Below the pieces are notes generated by a model. It was not told the DNA's origin. It was given only the letters and a program-made list of their open reading frames with translations, and made no database searches. Below, piece by piece: positions 37,282 to 47,547 of a DNA stretch of 64,000 bases (positions are counted from its first letter, which is position 1; each line of letters starts with the position of its first letter). The translations under genes were made by a program, and so were the position numbers. The stretch is taken from the NCBI RefSeq assembly GCF_028610705.1, contig NZ_JAQQWT010000001.1, positions 372,001 through 436,000 on the forward strand. Reading direction: 5' to 3'. The DNA comes from Halalkalibacter alkalisediminis (GTDB lineage: Bacteria; Bacillota; Bacilli; Bacillales; Bacillaceae_D).

Positions 37282-38910
37282 ATGAATGAAGACCAACGTT
37301 TAGGACGTTTAGGTAATACATCAACACCTAATGAGAACAGTAAATCTACAAATGATAAATCTAAAAAAGATTATAGTAAATATTTTGATTTTTCTAAGGC
37401 TAAAGTTATATCTGAAGAAGACCATAAAAAAGTAATACGAATAGAAGGACGAGAAATTTCTATTTACGATCAGCCTGATTACAAGCAAGGCAAACGTCGT
37501 GGGAAAGAAGATATTCAAGTGCTTCGCCCGGATACTCTTATTCCAGATGAAATGAAGGGCATTGGGACCGGCAAGAAGTTTCTCATTCGTACGTATGGCT
37601 GCCAGATGAATACACATGATTCTGAGCATATGGCAGGACTTCTTTTGGAAATGGGATTTGAATCGACAGATGAGACAACAGAGGCGGATGTTATTCTTTT
37701 AAATACATGTGCGATTCGTGAAAATGCAGAGAACAAAGTATTTGGTGAGATTGGACATCTAAAAACATTGAAAGTAGAGCGACCGGAACTGATTGTTGGT
37801 GTTTGTGGTTGTATGTCTCAAGAAGAGAATGTCGTTAACCGTATTATGCAAAAGCACCAACATATTGATCTGATTTTTGGTACACATAACATTCACCGAC
37901 TACCAGAACTTCTTCGTAATGCTTTGTTTGGTAAAGAGATGGTTATCGAGGTTTGGTCTAAAGAAGGCGATATCGTCGAAAATATGCCAAGAGCTAGACA
38001 AGGAAAGACACAAGCATGGGTTAATATTATGTATGGCTGTGACAAATTTTGCACGTATTGTATTGTGCCATATACACGTGGGAAGGAACGTAGTCGACTG
38101 CCAGAAGATATTATTGCTGAGGTTCGTGATTTAGCTCGTCAAGGGTATAAAGAGATCACGTTACTTGGTCAAAATGTAAATGCATATGGAAAAGATCTCT
38201 CTGATCGGAAGTATGGACTTGGAGATTTGATGGATGAAATTCACAAAATTGACATTCCACGCGTCCGTTTCACAACGAGTCATCCGCGTGACTTTGATGA
38301 CTATTTAATATCAGTTCTCTCAAAAGGTGGAAATCTTGTTGAGCACATTCATTTACCAGTTCAACATGGAAACTCAGATATTCTAAAATTGATGGCTAGA
38401 AAATATACACGTGAACAATATGTGGAATTAGCTCATAAAATTAAAATGGCTATTCCAAATGCTTCATTTACAACAGACCTTATCGTAGGATTCCCGAATG
38501 AAACAGAGGAGCAATTTGAGGAAACTCTATCTCTTGTGCGTGAAATAGAATTTGATAGTGCGTTCACCTACATTTATTCACCACGTGAAGGAACGCCTGC
38601 AGCAAAAATGCAAGATAACGTACCGATGGATGTAAAGCGTGAGCGATTAGCTAGATTAAATGCACTAGTAAATGAAATTTCAGCGAAGAAAAACTTGGAT
38701 TACCAGGATCAGATTGTTGAAGTTTTAGTAGAAGGAGAAAGCAAGAAAAACCCTGAAGTATTAGCAGGTCGTACAAGAACCAATCGGTTAATTAACTTCA
38801 AAGCTCCCAAATCAATGATTGGGGAAATCGTATATGTAAAAGTAACAGAAGCAAAAACTTGGTCTCTCAATGGAGATTTAGTTGAGCTAGCGGAGGTAAA
38901 AGGATCATGA
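37282..38910 (+). CDS. miaB: tRNA-2-methylthio-N6-dimethylallyladenosine synthase MiaB
   Basis: 542 residues from ATG 37282, 9 bases after GGAAGGAG. A radical-SAM methylthiotransferase acting on tRNA A37 after MiaA, which is encoded at 46.2 kb. The N-terminal UPF0004 domain has its three cluster cysteines (YGCQMN, NTCAIR, CGCM), the radical SAM CxxxCxxC is GCDKFCTYC, and a C-terminal TRAM domain is present. An N-terminal extension of about 65 charged residues is longer than in enterobacterial enzymes, as is usual in bacilli. It overlaps ricA by 4 bases. Confidence 0.97.
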   Translation: MNEDQRLGRLGNTSTPNENSKSTNDKSKKDYSKYFDFSKAKVISEEDHKKVIRIEGREISIYDQPDYKQGKRRGKEDIQVLRPDTLIPDEMKGIGTGKKFLIRTYGCQMNTHDSEHMAGLLLEMGFESTDETTEADVILLNTCAIRENAENKVFGEIGHLKTLKVERPELIVGVCGCMSQEENVVNRIMQKHQHIDLIFGTHNIHRLPELLRNALFGKEMVIEVWSKEGDIVENMPRARQGKTQAWVNIMYGCDKFCTYCIVPYTRGKERSRLPEDIIAEVRDLARQGYKEITLLGQNVNAYGKDLSDRKYGLGDLMDEIHKIDIPRVRFTTSHPRDFDDYLISVLSKGGNLVEHIHLPVQHGNSDILKLMARKYTREQYVELAHKIKMAIPNASFTTDLIVGFPNETEEQFEETLSLVREIEFDSAFTYIYSPREGTPAAKMQDNVPMDVKRERLARLNALVNEISAKKNLDYQDQIVEVLVEGESKKNPEVLAGRTRTNRLINFKAPKSMIGEIVYVKVTEAKTWSLNGDLVELAEVKGS

Positions 38911-39338
38911 CAACCATTTATACAAGAGATGATATTCGTTTAAAAGCAAAGGAACTTGCAAAAATGATGGCTGAAACAGAAGAAGTTGATTTCTTTAAAA
39001 GAGCCGAAAAGCAGATTAATGAGCATTTGAAAATACAAGAATTAATTGCTGCGATTAAAAAGTTACAAAAAGAAGCTGTAAATCTTCAGCATTATGGAAA
39101 ATCGGAAGCTTTAAAAGAAGTTGAAGCCAAAATCGACGCTTTACATGACGAGATTGACTCGATCCCGCTTGTACAAGAATTTAAATCAAGTCAAATTGAA
39201 GTAAATGAATTATTACAGATGGTATCAAACACGATCTCTAAAACGGTGACTGACGAAATTATCACTTCAATGGGCGGAGATTTATTAAAAGGAACGACCA
39301 CGAAAAGTCCATACTTTGATGGTGGTTGTCAGGATTAA
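38907..39338 (+). CDS. ricA: RicA (YmcA), Y-complex subunit for RNase Y processing
   Basis: 143 residues; helical DUF964/Com_YlbF protein ([27 protein letters not shown]). With RicF (YlbF) and RicT (YaaT) it forms a complex with Fe-S clusters that directs RNase Y to operon transcripts and promotes sporulation, competence and biofilm formation. The C-terminal Cys in FDGGCQD is consistent with cluster ligation. Start overlaps the miaB stop (ATGA). Its target nuclease rny is 6 kb upstream in the window. Confidence 0.93.
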   Translation: MTTIYTRDDIRLKAKELAKMMAETEEVDFFKRAEKQINEHLKIQELIAAIKKLQKEAVNLQHYGKSEALKEVEAKIDALHDEIDSIPLVQEFKSSQIEVNELLQMVSNTISKTVTDEIITSMGGDLLKGTTTKSPYFDGGCQD

Positions 39339-39377
39339 ACGAGAAGGCTCAGTATTCTTTAAAAAATAGAAAAGTGA

Positions 39378-39414
39378 GAAGAGACCATTTCAGATCTGGT
39401 CTCTTCTTTTTTTT
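39378..39414 (+). terminator. miaB-ricA terminator
   Basis: Stem GAAGAGACCA/TGGTCTCTTC followed by a long T-run. Confidence 0.93.
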
Positions 39415-39488
39415 CTTAATGTGCAAAATATCACTCTCATTATAAAATTTAATCATTATAGATGAGGATTCTAAATTAAATTGTAGGA

Positions 39489-39720
39489 CATATAATAAAA
39501 ATGGTTAGAAGGATCTTTGGGGAAGGTTTTGTCAAAGAAAGAAGTAGATAATGAATCTTTGAATCTAAGCTCCTTTTAAATAAATTTTATAGGTTTTCAG
39601 CAACTTTTAACGATTCATGTACTAAACTTTGTAATCACAACATATCGTGGTACAGATAACGCTTTGCTATCATCTTTATATCTTTTTTTCGCACATTGGT
39701 TATTCGCCCTGCATAGGATG
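39489..39720 (+). promoter_or_regulatory. cotE tandem sporulation promoters
   Basis: In the 477-base gap 39339-39815, CATATAAT at 39489-39496 fits a sigma-E -10 (the -35 is unclear). CACA at 39692-39695, 15 bases, GCATAGGATG at 39711-39720 fits sigma-K (mACm-N15-gCATAnnnTA, one base off). B. subtilis cotE is likewise known to have a sigma-E P1 and a sigma-K P2. No ORF is supported in the remainder of the gap. Confidence 0.55.
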
Positions 39721-39815
39721 ACAGTGAAGCATTTGGCGGAGCGAATTTGGCACGAGAGGCCGACACGAGCGACCGACAACTCGATATGATATGAGAAAGA
39801 GGAGGGTTTTGTTTC

Positions 39816-40376
39816 ATGTCTCAAAAATTTAATTATCGTGAGATTATTACAAAAGCGGTATGTGGTAAAGGTCGTAAGTTCTCTGAAGCAACTCATACGA
39901 TTAGCCCTTCACACAGACCGACAAGCATTCTTGGCTGCTGGATCATCAATCACAAGTATAGTGCAGAAAAGAAGGGTAACACAGTTGTAGTGCAAGGTAG
40001 CTATGACATTAACTCCTGGTTCTCGTATAACAAAAATACGAAAACAGACGTCGCTACGCAGACAGTTACTTACTCAGACGCCATTCCACTTACGATGCAA
40101 GATTCAAACATTCTTTCAGACGAAATGGATGTCATTGCACGAGCGATTCAACAACCGAATACGCTTGAAGCAACCATTTCTGAAAATGGAGCAAATATCG
40201 ATGTGCAAGTAGAGCGCGAATTTGTTGTCGAATGTATTGGAGAAACAAAAGTAGCCGTAGCGGTAAACCCAGATGGTCTGTTAGAAGATGTTCCTGCAGC
40301 TGACTATGATGATGTTAGTGACGAGGAATATGAGCGTCTTGATCCAAATTTTCTTCATGAGGAATTTGATAAATAG
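39816..40376 (+). CDS. cotE: Outer spore coat morphogenetic protein CotE
   Basis: 186 residues with the conserved N-terminus [28 protein letters not shown] and [14 protein letters not shown]. CotE assembles on the forespore surface in the mother cell and recruits outer coat proteins. The last about 45 residues are strongly acidic ([21 protein letters not shown]), the region known to bind client coat proteins. Site AAGAGGAGGG 9 bases before ATG. Lies between ricA and mutS as in B. subtilis, with mother-cell promoters upstream. Confidence 0.97.
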   Translation: MSQKFNYREIITKAVCGKGRKFSEATHTISPSHRPTSILGCWIINHKYSAEKKGNTVVVQGSYDINSWFSYNKNTKTDVATQTVTYSDAIPLTMQDSNILSDEMDVIARAIQQPNTLEATISENGANIDVQVEREFVVECIGETKVAVAVNPDGLLEDVPAADYDDVSDEEYERLDPNFLHEEFDK

Positions 40377-40383
40377 GCGGAAG

Positions 40384-40412
40384 AGCAAGCCAAAAGTGGC
40401 TTGCTTTTTTTT
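40384..40412 (+). terminator. cotE intrinsic terminator
   Basis: Stem AGCAAGCCA/TGGCTTGCT, AAAG loop, T8 tail. Confidence 0.94.
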
Positions 40413-40518
40413 ATGCAGTCTCATAATTTTTGCGATTTTTTTGCCCTTGGCAAACAACAGACAAAGGGAGATTCACGCTAGTGGGAGTTTATCCCTAATG
40501 CGAGTTTTTGAGAAGCTA

Positions 40519-40527
40519 TGCTATAAT
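40519..40527 (+). promoter_or_regulatory. mutS extended -10 promoter
   Basis: TGCTATAAT, a perfect extended -10, 35 bases before the mutS start. No good -35. Confidence 0.65.
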
Positions 40528-40561
40528 ATAAAAGATTAATATTGTACGGTGGAGGGCAATA

Positions 40562-43162
40562 ATGGCACAGAATACCCCAATGATGAAGCAGTATTTAGAG
40601 ATAAAGGCCCAGCATAAGGATGCCTTTTTATTTTTTCGCTTAGGCGACTTTTACGAAATGTTTTTTGAGGATGCTGTTTTGGCGGCACAAGAATTAGAGA
40701 TTACACTTACAGGTCGTGGGCAAGGAGAAGAACGGATTCCAATGTGTGGAGTTCCTTATCATTCGGCTGATCAGTATATGTCACGTTTAATAGAAAAAGG
40801 ATATAAGATTGCTTTATGTGAGCAGGTCGAGGATCCAAAACAAGCAAAAGGTGTTGTGAAGCGTGAGGTCGTAAAAGTTCTTACGCCTGGAACGATGATG
40901 TATGGAAATACGATTAAAGAAAAAGAAAATAATTATTTAGTAGCACTAACAAAATTTAGTGAACAATCTTATGGTATTGCAAGGACGGATTTAACAACAG
41001 GAGAGTGTGCAGTTACGCTTATCCAAGGTGATCTTGATGAAGTGATTCAAGATATAGCTAGCTCTGGGACGAAAGAATTAGTCGTTGAAACGGAATTAGA
41101 TCCAAATGTTTTGAAACGAATTCAAGAGAAGTGTCCAGTAACAGTATCTTATGAAAATGAAACAGAGCTTCATGAAGACTATCATCATTTAGTGAAGAGC
41201 CTACAGTCTGATCAATTGGTCACTAGTTTCGCGAGACTTTTACAATACTTAACTCGCACACAAAAACGAGCATTGGGGCACCTGCAGCAAGTGAAGCATT
41301 ACCAAAACAGTGCCTTTATGAAAATGGACACGCATACGAAGAGGAACCTTGAGTTAACAGAGTCGTTAAGAGAAAAGAAAAAAGCGGGTTCTCTACTTGC
41401 AATTGTAGACCAAACCGTCACAGCAATGGGAGGAAGGCTAGTTAAAAACTGGATCGAACGTCCACTCATTAATCAGCAAGAGATTGAGAATCGTCTAACC
41501 CTAGTGACAGCGTTCAAAGATGCATTCTTCGAAAGAGAAGAACTTAGAGATGAGTTAAGACATGTATATGATCTAGAGAGGCTAGCTGGAAGAATTGCAT
41601 ATGGAAGTGTAAATGCCAGAGAACTTGTTCAATTAAAGCGTTCATTACAAAAGACACCTCTATTAAAAGAGTATATAAATAAGATCGCACCGACATTTGT
41701 AGACCGATGGTTTAGTACGGAACATCAGGTCGATGAATTAATTGATTTACTTGAACGCAGTTTAGTGGAAGACCCACCGATATCGGTTACAGACGGAGGA
41801 ATGATTCGTCCAGGATATCACCAAGAGCTCGATACTTATCGAGATGCAAGTATGAATGGGAAACAGTGGATTGCTGAACTTGAGCAAAAAGAGAAAGTAG
41901 AAACAGGAGTTAGATCGTTAAAAATTGGATTTAACAAAGTGTTTGGTTATTATATTGAGGTCACTAGAGCTAATTTACATTTACTTCCTGAAGGTCGATA
42001 TGAACGTAAGCAAACTTTAACAAACGCGGAACGTTTTATTACGCCAGAGCTTAAAGAGAAAGAAGCGCTCATTCTTAATGCGGAAGAGAAAATGGAACAG
42101 CTAGAATATGAGTTATTTGTAGTTGTGCGTGAAGAAGCCAAATTATATTTGGAATATATTCAGCAACTTGCTCATGCGATTAGTGAAATAGATGTATTAG
42201 CAGGATTTGCTGCTGTAAGTGAAAAAAGACATTATGTAAGGCCAACGTTCTCAGTGAAACGAAACATTGATATTGTAGATGGTCGTCACCCTGTTGTTGA
42301 AACTGTGATTGAGAAAGGTCAATATGTAGCGAATGATGTGCAAATGCATGAAGGCAGAGAGATGCTGTTAATAACAGGTCCTAACATGGCCGGTAAAAGT
42401 ACGTATATGCGTCAACTAGCCTTACTAGCGATTATGGCACAAATTGGTTGTTATGTTCCTGCAAGATCTGTGGAACTACCTATTTTTGACCAAGTATTTA
42501 CAAGAATAGGAGCTGCTGATGATTTAGCAAGTGGACAAAGCACATTTATGGTTGAAATGCTCGAAACTAAATATGCGCTAACGAAAGCGACAGAAAACAG
42601 CTTAATATTACTGGATGAAATAGGTCGGGGGACATCGACTTATGATGGAATGGCGTTAGCTCAAGCTATTATTGAGTATATTCATGATGTTGTTCGTGCT
42701 AAAACGTTGTTTTCAACTCACTATCATGAGTTAACCCAACTAGATGAAACATTAAAGGATTTACAAAATGTACACGTGTCTGCAGTGGAAGAAAATGGAA
42801 CAGTTGTATTTTTGCATAAGGTGGTCGATGGACAAGCCGATCGAAGTTACGGTATTTATGTGGCTGAACTTGCACAACTTCCATCTCAAGTAACGGAACG
42901 AGCTGAGACTTTACTTAAGCAGTTTGAAGAAAGTACAACAACCCTTCAAGTTCAACAGACAGATGTAAAAGAGGAACAACAACTATCTCTTTTTATGGAT
43001 GAACCAGAAACTGCTGTTCTAGTGAAGGAACGTAAATCCACGGTTGACGTGTCAGAGCAAGAAGAAAAAGTTCTGAAAAAGTTAGTAAGAAAAGATGTTT
43101 TAAATATGACACCGATCGAGGCCATTCAATTTATTAATGAATTGCAAAGGTTATTAAAATAA
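40562..43162 (+). CDS. mutS: DNA mismatch repair protein MutS
   Basis: 866 residues. The mismatch-reading F-x-E is GDFYEM in FFRLGDFYEMFF (about 25-36); Walker A GPNMAGKST (about 605-613), Walker B LILLDEIGRGTSTYDG and the STHYHEL motif form the ATPase. A beta-clamp binding motif QLSLF lies in the C-terminal region, which couples MutS to replication in bacilli. It recognises mispairs and recruits MutL, the next gene. No MutH is expected in this lineage. Confidence 0.98.
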   Translation: MAQNTPMMKQYLEIKAQHKDAFLFFRLGDFYEMFFEDAVLAAQELEITLTGRGQGEERIPMCGVPYHSADQYMSRLIEKGYKIALCEQVEDPKQAKGVVKREVVKVLTPGTMMYGNTIKEKENNYLVALTKFSEQSYGIARTDLTTGECAVTLIQGDLDEVIQDIASSGTKELVVETELDPNVLKRIQEKCPVTVSYENETELHEDYHHLVKSLQSDQLVTSFARLLQYLTRTQKRALGHLQQVKHYQNSAFMKMDTHTKRNLELTESLREKKKAGSLLAIVDQTVTAMGGRLVKNWIERPLINQQEIENRLTLVTAFKDAFFEREELRDELRHVYDLERLAGRIAYGSVNARELVQLKRSLQKTPLLKEYINKIAPTFVDRWFSTEHQVDELIDLLERSLVEDPPISVTDGGMIRPGYHQELDTYRDASMNGKQWIAELEQKEKVETGVRSLKIGFNKVFGYYIEVTRANLHLLPEGRYERKQTLTNAERFITPELKEKEALILNAEEKMEQLEYELFVVVREEAKLYLEYIQQLAHAISEIDVLAGFAAVSEKRHYVRPTFSVKRNIDIVDGRHPVVETVIEKGQYVANDVQMHEGREMLLITGPNMAGKSTYMRQLALLAIMAQIGCYVPARSVELPIFDQVFTRIGAADDLASGQSTFMVEMLETKYALTKATENSLILLDEIGRGTSTYDGMALAQAIIEYIHDVVRAKTLFSTHYHELTQLDETLKDLQNVHVSAVEENGTVVFLHKVVDGQADRSYGIYVAELAQLPSQVTERAETLLKQFEESTTTLQVQQTDVKEEQQLSLFMDEPETAVLVKERKSTVDVSEQEEKVLKKLVRKDVLNMTPIEAIQFINELQRLLK

Positions 43163-43207
43163 TCGTTTAATTATGTAGATACACCAATATGATCATGGAG
43201 GGGTTCG

Positions 43208-45085
43208 ATGACAAAAATTATTAAATTAGATGACTCGTTATCTAATAAAATAGCTGCAGGGGAAGTCGTCGAACGTCCTGCTTCTATTGTCAAAGAATTA
43301 GTAGAAAACTCGTTAGATGCAAATAGCACGCATATCTTAATTGAAATTGAAGAAGGTGGACTATCATCGATTCGAATTGTCGATAATGGAGATGGGATCG
43401 CAGAAGAGGATGTAGAAACGGCCTTTTATCGACATGCAACAAGTAAGATTCGAACAGATCGCGATCTCTTTCAGATTGCGACACTTGGATTTCGCGGAGA
43501 GGCGTTACCGAGTATCGCATCTGTTGCTCATGTCAGCTTAAAAACGAGTACAGGAATAGGGCCTGGAACAGAGCTTAAAATTGAAGGTGGAAAAATCATT
43601 AATAAAAAAGCAGCAACGGCAAGAAAAGGAACAGAAATCGTTGTTACAAATTTATTTTTTAATACACCAGCTCGACTGAAGTACTTAAAAACTGTCCATA
43701 CGGAAGCTGGTAATGTCAGTGATATCATAAATAGATTGGCAATGGCTCATCCACATGTTGCTTTTGAGTTTTATCACCAGGAAAAAGAAGTGTTGCGAAC
43801 AGCGGGAAATGGTGATATCCGTCAAGTAATAGCTTCTATTTATGGCAGAGCAGTAGCTAAGAAAACAATCCCTATTAAAGGGGAATCACTAGATTATGAA
43901 ATAAGTGGTTTTGTTGCGATGCCAGAGCTAACAAGAGCATCTAGACAATATATGTCTATTTTTGTAAATGGAAGATATATTCGCAATTATGGTTTAGCTA
44001 GAGCGATTCAAGATGGTTATCACACCCTTTTACCGATTGGAAGATACCCATTAGTTGTATTAGCGATTGAGATGGATCCGAAGCTAATTGATGTCAATGT
44101 ACACCCTGCAAAATTGGAAGTTCGATTAAGTAAGGAAGAAGAACTCGGACATTTAATTACGAGATCGATAAAAGAGGTCTTCGAAAAACAAACGTTAATC
44201 CCGGCGGCAGATACTAAGAAACGGACAGAGTTTCAAGGTTATAAAAGTGAGCAAGTTTCGTTGGATTTTGAACGAGTGTACGAAAAATCGGAACCATCAA
44301 CTAATACAGCCGTTAAAGAAGTAGTGGCAACTGCAGAACAAAATCGTGAAATTCCTATCTGGACAGAGGCTATTACGACCACTAGTAATGAAACAAATGT
44401 GTATCCTAGTCAAATAAAGGAAGATCACGATAGCGAAACTAAAATCAAAATAGAAACCGAAGTAGCAGATAGAAGTAAGGAACAGCTAGAACCAACCCAA
44501 GAACGTATCCCTGTTCTTTATCCGGTCGGACAAATGCATGGGACGTATATTATTGCTCAAAATGAGACAGGAATGTATTTAATTGATCAACATGCAGCGC
44601 AGGAACGAATTAAGTATGAGTATTTCCGTGATAAGGTAGCTGAGGTCGATCCGCGTTTACAGGAACTATTAATACCAATAACATTTGAGTTCACTGTACA
44701 AGAAATGGCGATCATTAATGAGCATCTAGATGATTTAAATGCTGTTGGAGTATTTCCAGAGCTTTTTGGAAAACAAGCTTATGTAGTTAGGGCTCATCCG
44801 ACTTGGCTGCCCAAGGGCCATGAGGAAGAAACCATCCGTGAGATGATTGAATTTTTATTAGAGCACCGTCGTGTCGATCTAGCAAAACTAAGAGAAGAGG
44901 CGGCTATTTTGATGTCTTGTAAAGCCGCAATAAAAGCGAATCGCCATCTTCGTCAAGATGAAATGTTTGCCTTGCTAGAGTCGCTGAGAAAAAGCAGTGA
45001 TCCATTCACTTGCCCACACGGCCGGCCTATTCTCGTACACTTCTCAACATACGCACTAGAAAAAATGTTTAAACGGGTTATGTGA
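43208..45085 (+). CDS. mutL: DNA mismatch repair endonuclease MutL
   Basis: 625 residues. The GHKL ATPase part has [25 protein letters not shown] and the GFRGEAL motif. The C-terminal domain carries the metal-dependent nicking motif [12 protein letters not shown] and the CPHGRP motif, so it is a nicking MutL as in other bacilli without MutH. A variable linker (about 340-430) separates them. 45 bases after mutS, same operon. The TGA stop overlaps the first bases of a 20-bp hairpin repeat. Confidence 0.98.
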   Translation: MTKIIKLDDSLSNKIAAGEVVERPASIVKELVENSLDANSTHILIEIEEGGLSSIRIVDNGDGIAEEDVETAFYRHATSKIRTDRDLFQIATLGFRGEALPSIASVAHVSLKTSTGIGPGTELKIEGGKIINKKAATARKGTEIVVTNLFFNTPARLKYLKTVHTEAGNVSDIINRLAMAHPHVAFEFYHQEKEVLRTAGNGDIRQVIASIYGRAVAKKTIPIKGESLDYEISGFVAMPELTRASRQYMSIFVNGRYIRNYGLARAIQDGYHTLLPIGRYPLVVLAIEMDPKLIDVNVHPAKLEVRLSKEEELGHLITRSIKEVFEKQTLIPAADTKKRTEFQGYKSEQVSLDFERVYEKSEPSTNTAVKEVVATAEQNREIPIWTEAITTTSNETNVYPSQIKEDHDSETKIKIETEVADRSKEQLEPTQERIPVLYPVGQMHGTYIIAQNETGMYLIDQHAAQERIKYEYFRDKVAEVDPRLQELLIPITFEFTVQEMAIINEHLDDLNAVGVFPELFGKQAYVVRAHPTWLPKGHEEETIREMIEFLLEHRRVDLAKLREEAAILMSCKAAIKANRHLRQDEMFALLESLRKSSDPFTCPHGRPILVHFSTYALEKMFKRVM

Positions 45086-45283
45086 TAGATCATACAAAAA
45101 GGTCGAACTTTACCTTTTTGTATGATCTATCAGCAATGAGCGGAGCCGCTGCAGGGTTTTAAGCTTTCACCAGCGGGTTTCTCGGAGGAAGCGCGCAGCG
45201 AGTGGAGCCATTGCAAACCCATGGTTAGTAGATATTACAGATACAAAAAGGTCGAAGTTTACCTTTTTGTATGATCTATCAGC
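45084..45283 (+). repeat. Dispersed hairpin repeat, copies B and C flanking a core
   Basis: A perfect 20-bp hairpin (45084-45103 with 45112-45131) is followed by AATGAGCGGAGCCGCTGCA and GGGTTTTAAG, matching the core at 32803. A 42-base segment at 45093-45134 recurs with one mismatch at 45242-45283, so the unit is bounded by direct repeats of its hairpin. Inside is a second degenerate core (AGCGAGTGGAGCCATTGCAA, about 45197-45216). Non-coding. Confidence 0.85.
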
Positions 45284-45348
45284 TTTTTATCTTATCTTAT
45301 TTGCTCCTTATGGAACTGCAATAGAAAATTTTGGAGGAGCCAAAGAAC

Positions 45349-46122
45349 ATGATCGTGACAACAACTAGGAAAAAAGCAAATGAGCTAGCGGAAAAGGCAA
45401 GCTTGTGGAGCGTAGAACTAAATGGTCGATTTATTGTCAGAAATGATGCATCTGTACAAGAATTAATAAATGCTTACGGAGAAGACGTTCTTGTCGTAGG
45501 CAAAGCGAGAGAAACACTTTATCCTAAAGAAGGCACTGAGCCTTTTTTTTATCATCCTAACTCAGCTATGTTTAGGGTAAAGCAGTTTATAAAAACTGGT
45601 TATGATCCTCTGGTAGAAACCGCTGATTTAAAGGAAGGAATGTCATTTCTTGATTGTACATTAGGTCTTGCATCTGATAGTCTCGTTGCACAAATAGCGG
45701 TTGGGCAATCAGGGCTTGTGACAGGGGTAGAAGCTAATCAAATGTTAGCATATATGGTTCAGAGTGGACTTCAGAGTTGGCAAGAAGGTGGTACGGAGAT
45801 GCTAAATGCGATGAGAAAAATTAATGTTGTCCATCAGCACCACGCTTCTTACTTGGCGTCACTTTCAAGCGAGTCCTATGATGTGGTATATTTTGACCCC
45901 ATGTTTGAGCAACATCTTTCTGATTCAACTGGAATAAGGGGTTTGAAGCAATTTGCATGTCATGATGATCTAGACGAAGAAGTTATCACTCATGCCTTAC
46001 GGGTGGCTAAGAAAAGAGTAGTTCTAAAAGATCATTTCCAGAGTGCTCGTTTTCAACGTTTTGGTTTTAATGTGATCAGGCGACAACATTCAGCTTTTCA
46101 TTACGCTTTTATACAAATCTAA
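45349..46122 (+). CDS. Putative SAM-dependent methyltransferase
   Basis: 257 residues from ATG 45349, 9 bases after GGAGGAG. A class I methyltransferase fold is suggested by FLDCTLGLASDSL (motif I region, about 105-117), VTGVEANQ, and VVYFDPMFEQ; the DPMF sequence recalls the DPMFP of the 16S rRNA methyltransferase RsmJ family, but the rest is diverged. Substrate unknown; rRNA or tRNA is plausible given that miaA, a tRNA modification gene, follows. Good evidence for a real gene: proper ribosome site and protein-like composition. Confidence 0.82.
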   Translation: MIVTTTRKKANELAEKASLWSVELNGRFIVRNDASVQELINAYGEDVLVVGKARETLYPKEGTEPFFYHPNSAMFRVKQFIKTGYDPLVETADLKEGMSFLDCTLGLASDSLVAQIAVGQSGLVTGVEANQMLAYMVQSGLQSWQEGGTEMLNAMRKINVVHQHHASYLASLSSESYDVVYFDPMFEQHLSDSTGIRGLKQFACHDDLDEEVITHALRVAKKRVVLKDHFQSARFQRFGFNVIRRQHSAFHYAFIQI

Positions 46123-46166
46123 AAAGCTCAACCAATGTTTGAATTTATGAAAATAGGGAGAAGATG

Positions 46167-47108
46167 ATGAAAGAAAAGTTAATAGTCATTGTAGGTCCAA
46201 CCGCTGTTGGAAAAACCGCTCTAGGTGTAAAGCTTGCAACAAACTATCAAGGTGAAGTTATTAGTGGAGATTCCATGCAAGTGTATAAAGGGATGGATAT
46301 AGGCACCGCTAAAGTCACGAAGGAAGAGCAAAAGGGAATTCCACATCACCTGATAGATATTAAAAAACCTGAAGATCCCTTTTCAGTTGCAGAATTTCAG
46401 GAAAGATGCATTCCTTTAATCTCTGAGATTAATCATAAAGGAAAAATTCCTCTACTAGTAGGGGGAACAGGACTTTATGTTAATGCAATTACAAAAAAGT
46501 ATGGGTTTGAGTCTATGCCAACAGATGAAGAATATCGACAAGAGCTCGAACAACTTGTTAAAGAAGTAGGTCCAAATGAATTACATAAGCTTTTAGAAAA
46601 AGTGGATGAAAAAGCGGCAGAGTTGATTCATCCAAATAATGTTCGACGAGTTATACGTGCACTTGAGGTTACAAAAGCAACCGGAATGCCATTTTCACAA
46701 CAACAGACTGAAGAAGATATAGAATCGCCGTATGAGGTTGTTATGATTGGACTGACGATGGACCGCATTAAGTTGTATGACCGAATTAATCAACGAGTTA
46801 ACTTAATGATGGACCAAGGTTTATTAGAGGAAGCCAGAAAATTATACGATAGTGGTTTAAGAAGTTGTCAGTCTGTACAAGCGATCGGTTATAAAGAGCT
46901 CTTTGAGTATTTTGATGGTCACAGTACATTAGAAGAAGCAGTTGAAACATTAAAGCAAAATTCACGAAGATATGCCAAAAGACAATTAACTTGGTTTCGA
47001 AATAAGACGGAAACCACATGGTTCGACGTGACCGATGGGTTAGATGAACAAAATTTTCACGATATTTGTTTATTTATTGAAGGAAAAATCCCTTTTATAT
47101 CGAAATAA
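46167..47108 (+). CDS. miaA: tRNA dimethylallyltransferase MiaA
   Basis: 313 residues. ATG 46167 is preferred to 46164 by spacing from AGGGAG. P-loop GPTAVGKTALG (about 10-20), the DSMQVYKGMDIGTAK substrate segment and the R-rich VRRVIRALEV are visible. It transfers the dimethylallyl group to A37 of tRNAs reading UNN codons, the substrate for MiaB encoded 9 kb upstream. It precedes hfq as in many bacteria. Confidence 0.97.
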   Translation: MKEKLIVIVGPTAVGKTALGVKLATNYQGEVISGDSMQVYKGMDIGTAKVTKEEQKGIPHHLIDIKKPEDPFSVAEFQERCIPLISEINHKGKIPLLVGGTGLYVNAITKKYGFESMPTDEEYRQELEQLVKEVGPNELHKLLEKVDEKAAELIHPNNVRRVIRALEVTKATGMPFSQQQTEEDIESPYEVVMIGLTMDRIKLYDRINQRVNLMMDQGLLEEARKLYDSGLRSCQSVQAIGYKELFEYFDGHSTLEEAVETLKQNSRRYAKRQLTWFRNKTETTWFDVTDGLDEQNFHDICLFIEGKIPFISK

Positions 47109-47138
47109 AGAGAGAGTCAATTAGAGGAGGACACCCCG

Positions 47139-47369
47139 ATGAAACAACCTATTAATATTCAAGACCAATTTTTAAATCAATTACGTAAAGATAACATCTC
47201 AGTTACCGTCTTTTTAACAAATGGATTTCAAATTCGAGGTTTAATCAAAGGATTTGATAACTTTACAGTGATTTTAGAAACAGAGGGTAAGCAGCAACTC
47301 GTTTACAAACATGCGATTTCAACATTTGCACCACAACGAAATATTCAGTTGAAAACGGAAGAAGCATAA
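47139..47369 (+). CDS. hfq: RNA chaperone Hfq
   Basis: 76 residues. Sm1 motif ([24 protein letters not shown]) and Sm2 motif ([14 protein letters not shown]) are intact, including the KH pair lining the proximal face. It forms a hexameric ring. In bacilli its role in small-RNA regulation is modest. Site AGAGGAGGA about 9 bases before ATG; 30 bases after miaA. Confidence 0.98.
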   Translation: MKQPINIQDQFLNQLRKDNISVTVFLTNGFQIRGLIKGFDNFTVILETEGKQQLVYKHAISTFAPQRNIQLKTEEA

Positions 47370-47377
47370 GAAGCGAA

Positions 47378-47412
47378 ACTCCAAAGGTAGCTCTAACCTT
47401 TGGAGTCTTCTT
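47378..47412 (+). terminator. hfq terminator, convergent with a small minus-strand gene
   Basis: Perfect 11-bp stem ACTCCAAAGGT/ACCTTTGGAGT, 7-base loop, then CTTCTTTTATTT. It overlaps the 3' end of the minus-strand ORF at 47393-47533. Confidence 0.88.
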
Positions 47413-47533
47413 TTATTTCTTTCGCAATGCTATCATCTTCCTTTTTGGTACAATACTCTTGTTTGACCTCTTCTATAACAATTTGGCAGCAAGCCTTTTT
47501 TTTATCTGATTTTCTTTTGAAAAAAGAAAACAT
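47393..47533 (-). CDS. 46-residue Cys-containing small protein
   Basis: Starts at ATG 47533 (minus strand) 8 bases after AAGGAG and ends at 47393. Sequence begins MFSFFKRKSDKKKACCQIV and has Cys at 15, 16 and 28; the rest is strongly charged. It starts 14 bases after the permease stop on the same strand, so it is the last gene of that operon. A vicinal Cys pair plus a third Cys would suit metal or metalloid binding or a redox role. The family is not recognised. Its last codons overlap the hfq terminator stem. Confidence 0.72.
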   Translation of the reverse strand: MFSFFKRKSDKKKACCQIVIEEVKQEYCTKKEDDSIAKEIKEDSKG

Positions 47534-47547
47534 GTGGATCGCTCCTT

